A stretch of DNA of 64,000 nucleotides from RGIG2945 sp045540355 (GTDB lineage Bacteria; Bacillota; Clostridia; Oscillospirales; Acutalibacteraceae), in the NCBI GenBank assembly GCA_045540355.1, contig JAZQHB010000077.1, positions 31,010 to 95,009 on the forward strand, in the 5' to 3' direction. A program made the position numbers and the translations under genes. Below, one piece after another: positions 7,818 through 15,607 of the stretch; position 1 is the first letter of the stretch, and each line of letters begins with the position of its first letter. The notes beneath the pieces are model-generated. The model did not search any database. It was not told where the DNA came from and was given only the letters and a program-made list of their open reading frames with translations.

Positions 7818-8717
7818 TTATTTCTTTGTTGTTTCAGCCTCTGTAACGCCGTCAATTGCATTGTAGTTGAAGCCGAATTCATAAGTTTCTTTGAACTCGA
7901 AAACGATTGTCTGTTTGCCGAGAGAAGCGAGGTTGTTTGTGCCTTCGCCGTCAGCAGTAACAGTAACGAGCTTTTCGTAAGTCATGGATTTGATGCGGTC
8001 TGTTTCCTTATCAATTTCACAGATGATTACGCCGTCATGATATTTTGTGCTGTAATCGTTAAGTTTGAAATAATTTTCTGCACTCTTGAATGTATCAAGG
8101 ATAGTTTTCTTATCAGCGATGTCGAAGATTTTACCGTAGATGCCTTCGCCTTTAACGGGGTTTTCTTCTTCGCCAAGACGGAGGATAACTCGGCTTTCTG
8201 TTTTCTTTCTGTCAATCCACTGAATATCAACGATATCGTCGACTGTAAGCTTGCTTACCCAAGTTTCGCCCTTAACGGGAAGCATCTGATTGAATACTTC
8301 ATAGTTGGGGTCAAGGGGGTTGCCGTTTTCATCAGTTGCTGCAGGGTTATAATCGCCCTTATTCTTCTGATTGAGAATTTTGTCAGCAAGACCTGAAAGG
8401 TTAGCTTCCAAAACTTCGTCCTGACATTCAAACTTAGAAGCACTTCTCTTTATGCTGTAGCTGAAAGAAGGCTTAACTGCAGTCTGCTCACCTGAATCTT
8501 CTGTCTTATGCTGTTCAAATTCACCCTTGAGACCGTTGAGAGCATTGTTGAGATACTCCAATGCTTTTCCGCGTTCACCGACGATGGGTGTTGTTGTGAA
8601 AACCTTTTCTGTTGTTGTTTCAGTTTCAAACAAAGGTGTCATCTGGCAAGCACAAAGTGAAAAGACTGAAACTAAAGCCATTAAAACAGCAGTGATTTTT
8701 ATACCTCTTGATTTCAT
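7818..8717 (-). CDS. Lipoprotein of unknown function
   Basis: A 299-residue protein with a lipoprotein signal: a hydrophobic stretch ending in LCAC, lipid-bearing Cys at about 24. A short Thr-rich linker (TETTTEKVFTTT) leads to a mostly beta/alpha domain with no motif I recognise. Its layout matches the lipoprotein at 25229: the segments around SYSIKRSASKF, the VDDI...VILRL strand, and the final IVFEFKETYEFGF each have a counterpart there, so the two are probably paralogues. The start follows GAGAGGAG. It lies just upstream of the riboswitch and ATPase on the same strand; whether they share a job is unknown. Confidence 0.75.
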   Translation of the reverse strand: MKSRGIKITAVLMALVSVFSLCACQMTPLFETETTTEKVFTTTPIVGERGKALEYLNNALNGLKGEFEQHKTEDSGEQTAVKPSFSYSIKRSASKFECQDEVLEANLSGLADKILNQKNKGDYNPAATDENGNPLDPNYEVFNQMLPVKGETWVSKLTVDDIVDIQWIDRKKTESRVILRLGEEENPVKGEGIYGKIFDIADKKTILDTFKSAENYFKLNDYSTKYHDGVIICEIDKETDRIKSMTYEKLVTVTADGEGTNNLASLGKQTIVFEFKETYEFGFNYNAIDGVTEAETTKK

Positions 8718-8836
8718 TTTAATACTCCTCTCGGATAGTTTTTATAATGTTTTCAATCGATTATATCACATTATTTCCAAAAAGGGTAGATGTTTTTTGA
8801 AAATTTTAAAAATTTTTTCACAAAAGCATTAACTTC

Positions 8837-8866
8837 TTGACAGCTTATCAATTGTTATAGTAAAAT
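8837..8866 (+). promoter_or_regulatory. Promoter of carboxypeptidase gene
   Basis: TTGACA, an 18-base spacer and TAAAAT, about 35 bases before the start codon. Confidence 0.6.
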
Positions 8867-8901
8867 ATTGTTGCTTATGTGCAAGAATCGAGGTATTTAG
8901 G

Positions 8902-9780
8902 GTGAAAAAAACGAAAACAAACAGAAAGAGTAATACGGTAATTATTTTAATCATAATAATTATGGTGGCACTTATATTTTTTGCTTGCTGGTATACTCTG
9001 GGAAGAAATGAGGCTGAATATACTTTCTTCGATATGTCCGGGAGTACCGCGACGACTGACTTGAAAACGACAGAATCTGATTCTACCGAAGAACAGACAA
9101 GTGAAGATATAACTTCAGACACAACCGCTACAACGGAAGCTGCAACAGAAACAACCACAGAAAAGGAAGATTCCACCTATGCGTATGCTTATGCGGGATT
9201 TGACCCGGTGATAACTGATATGTCCGTACCGTTTAACAGAATTCTTGTGAACCGTGATTATATTTTACCCGATAATTTCTCTGTAAATCTTTCTTCATTG
9301 AGCGAAATCGGCTCATCGGAAAGATTAGACTCAAGAGTTGTGCCTTATTATATAAAAATGTATAATGCGGCAAAGGCTGACGGCGTATGGCTTACGCCTG
9401 TATCGGGTTACAGAACGATTGAAAGACAGAAAACAAATTATGAAAACAGAATAGCCCGCTATCAGAGTCAGGGCTACAGTAAAGCGGAAGCGGCAGATTT
9501 GGCAGCACAGGTAATTTTACCGCCCGGAACAAGTGAGCACAACGCAGGTCTTGCAATGGACATTGTGAGCCTTGAAACAACATTCGAAAATACGGAAGCT
9601 TTCAGATGGCTTACAGAGAATGCGGCTGATTACGGCTTTATAATGAGATATCCCAAGGATAAGACCGACATCACAAAAATCACTTACGAACCCTGGCATT
9701 GGAGATATGTCGGTGTTGATATGGCAAAAGAAATCAAGGCATCAGGAAAGACCCTTGAAGAATACCTCGGTGTAGCATAA
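8902..9780 (+). CDS. VanY-type D-alanyl-D-alanine carboxypeptidase (M15B)
   Basis: A 292-residue cell-envelope enzyme: an N-terminal membrane anchor (residues 12-32), a Ser/Thr/Glu-rich linker to about 95, then an M15B zinc peptidase domain. The zinc site is H213-x6-D220 (SEHNAGLAMD) with H266 in EPWHWRY, and E263 beside it is the catalytic acid. SGYRTIERQ is the other typical family motif. The enzyme removes the terminal D-Ala from peptidoglycan stem peptides. The GTG start at 8902 follows GAGG. It is a single-gene unit with its own promoter and terminator; no vancomycin resistance genes adjoin it, so a housekeeping wall-trimming role is likely. Confidence 0.9.
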   Translation: MKKTKTNRKSNTVIILIIIIMVALIFFACWYTLGRNEAEYTFFDMSGSTATTDLKTTESDSTEEQTSEDITSDTTATTEAATETTTEKEDSTYAYAYAGFDPVITDMSVPFNRILVNRDYILPDNFSVNLSSLSEIGSSERLDSRVVPYYIKMYNAAKADGVWLTPVSGYRTIERQKTNYENRIARYQSQGYSKAEAADLAAQVILPPGTSEHNAGLAMDIVSLETTFENTEAFRWLTENAADYGFIMRYPKDKTDITKITYEPWHWRYVGVDMAKEIKASGKTLEEYLGVA

Positions 9781-9809
9781 TTTCAGCAAAACCGTAAAAG
9801 CAAAAAAGA

Positions 9810-9845
9810 GGGCTTCTTCGTTTGAAGAAGCCCGTTAGTTTTTTA
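9810..9845. terminator. Bidirectional terminator
   Basis: A 10-bp perfect stem GGGCTTCTTC/GAAGAAGCCC with a GTTT loop and T runs on both sides, between convergent genes. Confidence 0.85.
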
Positions 9846-9848
9846 AAA

Positions 9849-10163
9849 TTATTTAACTCTCTTACCGTCTTTGAAGTTAATCTTCTTGATGAACGGAACA
9901 TTTGTCATGCCGCCTGTAAGAGTGTCGCCGTCAAATGTGAGAGTAATCGGGATATCCTTACCTTTGAGAAGGTCGATGTTGATGATACCGGAAAGAGTGT
10001 TGCCGTCTTCAACGATGTTCTTAACCGTAAAATCAGGTGCATCTGCACCGGGAAGAATCAATTCGAAATCGTAATCTCCGCCGTTATCAGAAATGGTGAG
10101 AGTAACATCACCTTTGAAAATCATTGTGTCAATTTTGCAAGTCCATGTGCCTAAACCGATCAT
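9849..10163 (-). CDS. Small conserved-looking protein of unknown function
   Basis: A 104-residue soluble protein with no signal peptide or Cys-rich motif. It reads as alternating beta strands (TWTCKIDTMIF, DVTLTISDNG, DYDFELILPG, IPITLTFDGDTLTG), suggesting a small beta barrel or sandwich. The ATG at 10163 follows AAAGGAG; a longer reading to 10277 has no ribosome site and would cross the promoter. I do not recognise the family. It has its own strong promoter and is divergent from the phosphatase gene. Confidence 0.7.
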   Translation of the reverse strand: MIGLGTWTCKIDTMIFKGDVTLTISDNGGDYDFELILPGADAPDFTVKNIVEDGNTLSGIINIDLLKGKDIPITLTFDGDTLTGGMTNVPFIKKINFKDGKRVK

Positions 10164-10197
10164 AGTAAAAAACTCCTTTAATAAATTATGTATAAAC

Positions 10198-10226
10198 ATT
10201 ATAACAGTAAAGTAAACATAGGTCAA
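10198..10226 (-). promoter_or_regulatory. Promoter of the small beta-rich protein gene
   Basis: On the minus strand TTGACC, 17 bases, TATAAT. Confidence 0.7.
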
Positions 10227-10252
10227 GATTTTTTTTGACTGGAGGTATTTTA

Positions 10253-11020
10253 ATGATAGATGTTCATTGTCACGCACTTCATTCTATAGATGACGGTGCG
10301 AAAGATTTGGCGGAAGCTCTTGAAATGATGAAGCTCGCAGTTGACAATTCAATAGAAGCACTCGTTTTCACTCCCCATGTCAAATGCAATGCGAACATAG
10401 ACGAATTTCTCGAAAAAAGAGATGCTCTTATCGAGGAATTGAAGTCTGCTGCAAATCCTGACGAATGTCCGAAAATGTATGCAGGTGCGGAATTGTATGC
10501 TGATGATGATATCTTCTATGCGGACATCGAAAAATTGACAATTAACAATAGCAGATATCTCTTGGTTGAGTTCAATTTCCTGCGGTTTATTCCGACAAGG
10601 ATTGAAAAGTATTTCAAAGAAATAAAATCGCTCGGTTTAAAGCCGATTTTCGCACACCCTGAGAGATATGATTTTTGTCAGAATGATTATGATTTCCTCA
10701 ATTATTTAAACAGCATGGGTGTGCTTTTTCAGATAAATGCATCTTCACTTGCGGGTATGGGAAGCATGGAAGAATACAGCCTTGCAAAGGAGCTTATCGA
10801 AAAGCAGATGGTATCGTTTATAGGAACGGACGGTCATTCTTCAAGAGGCAGAACGAATGAATTATTGAAGTTGGTGACAGCTTTTCCGCCATCACTCGAC
10901 AGACAGTATCTTGAGTATATTTTAAATGATACGCCGAAGCTTTTGCTTGCCGATGAAGAAATCCCCAATTCCGCCATAGGAAATATCACAAAGGGCAGAA
11001 ATTTCCGAAGATTCAGGTGA
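10253..11020 (+). CDS. CpsB/YwqE-type tyrosine-protein phosphatase (PHP family)
   Basis: A 255-residue PHP-fold metal phosphatase. The metal motifs are DVHCHALHSIDDGAKD at the N terminus, FTPH, HPERYDF and GTDGHSS. This is the CpsB/CapC group, which dephosphorylates the tyrosine kinase that controls capsule or exopolysaccharide synthesis in Gram-positive bacteria. The ATG at 10253 follows TGGAGG; the TTG at 10235 lies before that site and is not the start. No tyrosine kinase or capsule cluster is next to it. The sialidase gene follows after 47 bases and may be co-transcribed. Confidence 0.88.
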   Translation: MIDVHCHALHSIDDGAKDLAEALEMMKLAVDNSIEALVFTPHVKCNANIDEFLEKRDALIEELKSAANPDECPKMYAGAELYADDDIFYADIEKLTINNSRYLLVEFNFLRFIPTRIEKYFKEIKSLGLKPIFAHPERYDFCQNDYDFLNYLNSMGVLFQINASSLAGMGSMEEYSLAKELIEKQMVSFIGTDGHSSRGRTNELLKLVTAFPPSLDRQYLEYILNDTPKLLLADEEIPNSAIGNITKGRNFRRFR

Positions 11021-11067
11021 TTAAAAACTGAGTTAAAATGACAGAAACAGAAAAGCGGGGCAAAAAC

Positions 11068-12612
11068 ATGAAAAAGCTTATTACAATAATTCTTTCAATT
11101 CTGATAATTATGAATACGGCAGTTGTTGCTTTTGCGGTTGATTATACATCACCGTTTGATACGGGTGTATTGTCCGTTGAAAGATATCGCATCCCGGCCG
11201 TTTACACTCTCAATGACGGCTCCGTGCTTGCGGCGGCTGATATGAGATATAACCACGGCACTGATGCACCGCACAACATTGATATCGTTGTTGCAAAATC
11301 TCCAGACGGATATACAGACTGGGAATATACAGCTGTTAATTATTTTGACGACTATGCAGAAGGCATGAGTGATGCCGGAAGTGCTTCTTATATTGATTCC
11401 GCTATAGTTCAATCAAAGAGCACTGACAGAATTTTTATTGTGTCCGATTCGTTCCCCTCGGGCGGCGGCTATAATCAGGCGTTGGAGGGCACGGGTTTTA
11501 CTGAAATAAACGGCAAAAAATATATGCTTTTAACCGACGGAAACAATACGGACAAGCTCGGTTCGTTCAATTATTATATAGGTGAATATTCTGACGGTTT
11601 TGCAAAGGTTTTTACACTCTCGGGCAATCTCACACAATACACAGTTGATGAAGAATACCGACTTTATAAAAATAACGAAGCTTTGTATATAAATCAGGTC
11701 GGAAGTGACAAGAAAATTCAGCAGAATGTTTTTTATAACGCTTCCGAGCTTTGCTGCTACAGAACGGCATATCTGATGATGAGATACTCCGACGACAACG
11801 GCAAGACATGGAGTAAGCCTGTAAATCTTTCCGCACAGATAAAAAATGATGACGAAAGTTTTTTGGGTATCGGTCCCGGCAGAGGCTTTGTAACTGAGGT
11901 TGACGGAAAAGAACGCATAATATTTTCAGTATATGATAATAACGGTGCAAGTGAAAATGTAAGCACAATTTATTCAGATGATAACGGTCTGACCTGGCAC
12001 AGAGGCAGAGAAACTGACAGAACAATCGCTGTTATGAAAACGAGTGAAGCACAGATTATCGACCTCGGCAACGGCACCTTGAGAATGTATGCACGAAATA
12101 ATTATTGCTACCAGTCTTATGCCGACAGTACCGACGGCGGTGTGAGCTGGACGGAATTTAAATCTGATTATGCACTTTCAGCAAACGGCAACTGTATGTC
12201 AAGCTTTATAAATACCGATTTAAAAATTGACGGAAAGAATGTGATTCTTGCGTCATATCCGTCTGACAAGTTCAACCGTGCAAACGGTGTTATAAAAACA
12301 GGTGTGATTTCAGGCGGCGGTGTTGAGTGGGTTGCAACATACAATCTCAACGAGGGATTTTGTGCTTATTCCTGCATGACACAGTTATCAGACGGCAATA
12401 TCGCAATACTTTATGAAGATGAAGCGGCACATATCGCATATAAAATTTTATCTGTTGACGCAGACGGAAATTTATCCGAAATTAACGGTGACGATATTGA
12501 GCAAAAAGAAATAAGCTTTTTGCAGAAAGTTCTCGACTGTCTGACAAAAAGCTTTGGTGAATTACTTAATAAAATTTTGAACGGAATTTTCGGAATAATT
12601 ATCTCATTCTGA
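11068..12612 (+). CDS. Secreted exo-alpha-sialidase (GH33-type)
   Basis: A 514-residue exported enzyme: signal peptide (MKKLITIILS to AFA), then a six-bladed propeller. The arginine motif YRIP is at 40-43. Three Asp boxes, SDDNGKTW (from 241), SDDNGLTW (from 303) and STDGGVSW (from 354), are diagnostic of sialidases, which release terminal sialic acid from host or dietary glycoconjugates. The last 30 residues form an amphipathic or hydrophobic helix instead of a carbohydrate-binding module, perhaps for membrane contact. I chose the ATG at 11068 because it opens the signal peptide; an ATG at 11038 is possible. The 3' end overlaps the convergent glycosylase gene by 14 bases. Confidence 0.88.
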   Translation: MKKLITIILSILIIMNTAVVAFAVDYTSPFDTGVLSVERYRIPAVYTLNDGSVLAAADMRYNHGTDAPHNIDIVVAKSPDGYTDWEYTAVNYFDDYAEGMSDAGSASYIDSAIVQSKSTDRIFIVSDSFPSGGGYNQALEGTGFTEINGKKYMLLTDGNNTDKLGSFNYYIGEYSDGFAKVFTLSGNLTQYTVDEEYRLYKNNEALYINQVGSDKKIQQNVFYNASELCCYRTAYLMMRYSDDNGKTWSKPVNLSAQIKNDDESFLGIGPGRGFVTEVDGKERIIFSVYDNNGASENVSTIYSDDNGLTWHRGRETDRTIAVMKTSEAQIIDLGNGTLRMYARNNYCYQSYADSTDGGVSWTEFKSDYALSANGNCMSSFINTDLKIDGKNVILASYPSDKFNRANGVIKTGVISGGGVEWVATYNLNEGFCAYSCMTQLSDGNIAILYEDEAAHIAYKILSVDADGNLSEINGDDIEQKEISFLQKVLDCLTKSFGELLNKILNGIFGIIISF

Positions 12613-13420
12613 TTGAGTGAAACATATATTGCTGAGCTATTCCGCAGGTCGGCAGGATTGCCTCGGGCAGTCCGTCGGGGTAGTATTCTGACATGGCTCT
12701 CTTAATCCACACATCCTGCGGGAAGGCGTCTGCTTTTTTGCAGGAGAATAAAAGTACACATTCGGCTACTTTCGGGCCCACACCCTTTATTGTTTGTAAG
12801 GCGGTGCGGGCTTCTTCTATGGGCATTTTTTCAAGCACATAAAGGTTGACGGAGCCGTCTGCAACCTTTTGTGCCGCATCAAGTATGTACTTTGCTCTGA
12901 AGCCTGAACGCAAAGGAGAAAGGTCATCGAGTGTCAAGGCGGCAATCTTCTCAGCCGACGGAAAGGAATACATACCGTTTTCAAGCTTTTCACCGAATGA
13001 AGTACAAAGGCGGTCTATTATACCTTTAATCCTCGGAATGTTGTTGTTCTGAGAAATGATAAACGAGCAGAGTGTTTCCCAAGGCTCCTGATTTAAAACT
13101 CTGATTCCGGGATAGGTATCAATCGCGGAAGCGAGATTTTTGTCGCACTTATATATTTCGTAAAGGCTGTTGTAATTACGGTTCAAATCAAAATAATCAA
13201 CCCAGATATTAAGGAAATCGTCCTCGCTTGTGTTTAAAAATACTACTTCGTTATCTGTTTGATAAAGCGAAAGACTTTTGCCGAAGGCAACTCCGTGCCA
13301 TACACTGCTACCGTCCTGAATCCAACGAAAAGCCTGACCGCAATCGAGCGAAAGACCCACATCGAAGCTGTCTGTGAGCATAAAATGAATATCTGAGCCT
13401 TTAAGAGTATATTTTGTCAT
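12599..13420 (-). CDS. OGG1-type 8-oxoguanine DNA glycosylase/AP lyase
   Basis: A 273-residue base-excision repair enzyme of the HhH-GPD superfamily, OGG1/AlkA type. It has an N-terminal OGG-N domain (CGQAFRW, WHGVAFG), then the helix-hairpin-helix KGVGPKVAEC with catalytic Lys K217, and D236 in FPQDVW. This is the same arrangement as human OGG1 K249 and D268, so it should cut 8-oxoguanine from DNA and nick the strand. The start follows AAGGAG. It converges on and slightly overlaps the sialidase gene, with no terminator visible between them. Confidence 0.9.
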   Translation of the reverse strand: MTKYTLKGSDIHFMLTDSFDVGLSLDCGQAFRWIQDGSSVWHGVAFGKSLSLYQTDNEVVFLNTSEDDFLNIWVDYFDLNRNYNSLYEIYKCDKNLASAIDTYPGIRVLNQEPWETLCSFIISQNNNIPRIKGIIDRLCTSFGEKLENGMYSFPSAEKIAALTLDDLSPLRSGFRAKYILDAAQKVADGSVNLYVLEKMPIEEARTALQTIKGVGPKVAECVLLFSCKKADAFPQDVWIKRAMSEYYPDGLPEAILPTCGIAQQYMFHSIRMR

Positions 13421-13748
13421 AAATTTGTAACTCCTTGGGAAAGATGAATTTACAATTTGTATAGTTTTTGTTTTTCGGTTTTTTTACTGACATTGTTGAA
13501 AAGTCTGAAAATGTTTTAAAATCATACTAATTTGACTTGCTTGTAAACATTTTGAACATTGTTTTGAACATTTTTCACCCGCTAAAGCATACAAATTGTA
13601 TATAATTTTTGTCGAAATCTTAAGATAAAACGAAAAAATTACAAAAGAAAAAGTGTTTTTGACGAATATTGAATTATTCTGTATGTTTGTATATTTTTAA
13701 TTTCATAAGGCAAAAATATCTTTACAAATAAGATATAAAGGTGAGCAG
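13421..13748. other. AT-rich intergenic region between divergent genes
   Basis: 328 bases with no convincing ORF. It holds a direct repeat of TTTTGAACATT (about 13546-13568) and a possible plus-strand promoter TTGACG (13659), 17 bases, TATGTT (13682), about 60 bases before the next gene. No clear minus-strand promoter for the glycosylase was found. Confidence 0.4.
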
Positions 13749-14009
13749 ATGATAAAGGGAGTAAATCACAGAGTTGTCGAGGTAGTCGACACACAAAATG
13801 AGTTTTTTGAGAGAATTATTTTCTTCGTAAAACCCGAGCATTGTGATACGAGCGAGGGAAAAATACGAGAAAGGGCAAAGCTTATTGCCGATGCGGCAAC
13901 AGAGCCACCGCCGTCGAGGGTAAAGCACGCAAGACTGAAAAGATTTATCAAGACATTTTCAGCTGCCGCAATCGGAGCAATTGTAACGGCGATATTGATG
14001 AGTTTTTAA
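13749..14009 (+). CDS. Small protein with C-terminal membrane segment, unknown function
   Basis: An 86-residue protein. The N-terminal half (MIKGVNHRVVEVVDTQNEFF, then RIIFFVKPE) resembles a short conserved clostridial protein I have seen repeatedly without a function. A Pro-rich patch (EPPPS) is followed by a basic stretch (RVKHARLKRF) and one C-terminal transmembrane helix (AAAIGAIVTAILM), giving a tail-anchored layout. GTGAGCAG precedes the ATG. Repeats and a hairpin follow it. Confidence 0.7.
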   Translation: MIKGVNHRVVEVVDTQNEFFERIIFFVKPEHCDTSEGKIRERAKLIADAATEPPPSRVKHARLKRFIKTFSAAAIGAIVTAILMSF

Positions 14010-14044
14010 TCGCCCCGCCTTTGATAGGGAAATGAAACTGTGTG

Positions 14045-14100
14045 CAGACAGGGGACGGTTCTGTGTCTTGCTGCACTTTGCATTTTGCACTCTGCGTTTT
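14045..14100. repeat. Two abutting intergenic repeats (REP-like palindrome plus TGCAAAATGC-type repeat)
   Basis: 14047-14067 carries GACA..GGGGACGGTTCT..TGTC, whose GGACGGTTCT core recurs at 45637 and 60685. Directly after, 14071-14098 is an inverted copy of the TGCAAAGTGCA-type repeat found at 43644 and 61700. Neither encodes protein. Confidence 0.6.
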
Positions 14101-14128
14101 AAAGCCGGACTCATTGAGTCCGGCTTTA
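14101..14128. terminator. Strong hairpin, probable terminator
   Basis: A 13-bp perfect stem, AAAGCCGGACTCA with TGAGTCCGGCTTT, lies between convergent genes. T runs are weak on both sides (TTTAAGTTT on plus, TTTAAAAC on minus). Confidence 0.55.
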
Positions 14129-14131
14129 AGT

Positions 14132-14950
14132 TTATCCGTTGATTATTGTTTCTGCTGCTGATTCAATTTCGGGAACCTCTGCAAGCTCTACCGCACCCTT
14201 GTCAACCAAAGCGGTGATATTTGAACGGATGGGAAGCTTTGCGAGAACGGGAATATTTAATTCTTTTGCGACTTCGTCAACCTTGCTCTTGCCGAAAATA
14301 TCATAAGTCTTGCCGCAATCGGGGCATACAAATCCACTCATATTTTCGACAATGCCGAGAACGGGAATGTTCATCTGCTGAGCCATATTATAAGCCTTTT
14401 TAACTATCATCTGTACTAAATCCTGAGGAGTTGTAACGATAACAATTCCGTCAAGGGGGATTGACTGGAATACTGTCAGCGGAACATCACCTGTTCCGGG
14501 AGGCATGTCGATGAACATATAATCAACATCGCCCCAAGCGACATCGGTCCAGAACTGTTGAAGGACGCCTGAAATAACCGGTCCTCTCCAAACAACAGGA
14601 CTTTCTTCGTTTTCAAGAAGAAGATTTACGGACATAATTTTTATACCCATTGTAGCAGTCTCTTTGGGCATAAGACCCATAGCGTTGCTTTCTGCAAGCC
14701 CGTGAACACCGAATGATTTGGGGATTGACGGACCTGTTATATCAGCGTCTAATACTGCGGTTGCCTTGCCCTTTGCACTGACGGCTGTAGCCAAAAGTGA
14801 AGTAACAAGTGATTTACCTACGCCGCCCTTACCGCTGACAACACCGATAACTTTTTTGATGTTGCTGTACTGATTCTGCGGAAGATGCAAATCTCTTTCC
14901 GCACAGTTTTCTTTACAACTTGAGCAGTTGCCTGAACAATTTGAACTCAT
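14132..14950 (-). CDS. Mrp/NBP35-family iron-sulfur carrier ATPase
   Basis: A 272-residue P-loop ATPase of the ApbC/Mrp/NBP35 type. It has the deviant Walker A GKGGVGKS, the Mrp signature (DADITGPSIP, then MPPGTGD), and CPDCGKTYD with the C-x-x-C that holds a bridging Fe-S cluster. The N terminus adds a Cys-rich tail (CSGNCSSCKENC), as in the longer NBP35-like form. It carries Fe-S clusters to target enzymes in the cytoplasm. The start lies 2 bases after the stop of the membrane-protein gene, so the two are co-transcribed. Confidence 0.92.
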   Translation of the reverse strand: MSSNCSGNCSSCKENCAERDLHLPQNQYSNIKKVIGVVSGKGGVGKSLVTSLLATAVSAKGKATAVLDADITGPSIPKSFGVHGLAESNAMGLMPKETATMGIKIMSVNLLLENEESPVVWRGPVISGVLQQFWTDVAWGDVDYMFIDMPPGTGDVPLTVFQSIPLDGIVIVTTPQDLVQMIVKKAYNMAQQMNIPVLGIVENMSGFVCPDCGKTYDIFGKSKVDEVAKELNIPVLAKLPIRSNITALVDKGAVELAEVPEIESAAETIING

Positions 14951-14952
14951 AA

Positions 14953-15591
14953 TTACTTACGCTTCCTTTCTTTGAGCGAGGGATTTTTTTGTGCTTTGGG
15001 GTCACCCAAGTCTATGACAATATAGGAAAGCCCCCATACAAATATAATTATAAAGGCGATTAACATAAGGTTAGCGCCTGAGCCGAGCAAAAGAGATTTT
15101 ACTTCAACTAAAGAAGTTGCAAGGCTCAATAAAAAGCTTAAATCAAATATCGAAAAGATATTCAAATTGCCCGATACAAGCGGTGCCGCAAAATACTTTA
15201 TTGAAACCATCGCACCGATTACCGAGATAAGACCTGCAAGTCCGAGGAAGGTTGTTGTTTTTTTCATAGATTTGAAGATGTTTACAACGACCGTTGCGAG
15301 TGCAATCAACAAAGCCAAGACAAAAAATACAATGAAGCATATTGCGGGAGCGATTACAGGTTTAAGAGTGTCTTTGGAGTTTTGCAAAGCTTTTCGGAAC
15401 TCTGTAAAGTTAAACCCGGTTCCTTCACCGTCTTCGGGTGTTGCCAAATCAATTATTTCATAAATGCTGAAATCTTCTGTCAGAGAGATACCGAGAGCTG
15501 CAACCTCAGCGTCAAAAATCGGAACGAAGAATGCCGCCGCAACAACACCGAGAGAAAGAAGAATTGCCACTATTCTGAAAACAATTTTCAT
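14953..15591 (-). CDS. Membrane protein of unknown function
   Basis: A 212-residue protein with an N-terminal hydrophobic segment (IVAILLSLGVVAAAFFV), an extracytoplasmic loop of about 60 residues, and three further membrane helices, ending in a basic tail (KERKRK). No known motif. The ATG at 15591 follows GAGGTGG; a GTG two codons earlier is possible. It lies between glnS and the Mrp gene on one strand with short gaps, so it probably belongs to the same transcript. Confidence 0.75.
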   Translation of the reverse strand: MKIVFRIVAILLSLGVVAAAFFVPIFDAEVAALGISLTEDFSIYEIIDLATPEDGEGTGFNFTEFRKALQNSKDTLKPVIAPAICFIVFFVLALLIALATVVVNIFKSMKKTTTFLGLAGLISVIGAMVSIKYFAAPLVSGNLNIFSIFDLSFLLSLATSLVEVKSLLLGSGANLMLIAFIIIFVWGLSYIVIDLGDPKAQKNPSLKERKRK

Positions 15592-15607
15592 AATCACACC
15601 ACCTCAA

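Noticed and set aside
8902..9780. VanY gene as part of a vancomycin resistance cluster
   Set aside because: No vanHAX, vanS or vanR genes adjoin; a lone M15B carboxypeptidase is common housekeeping equipment.
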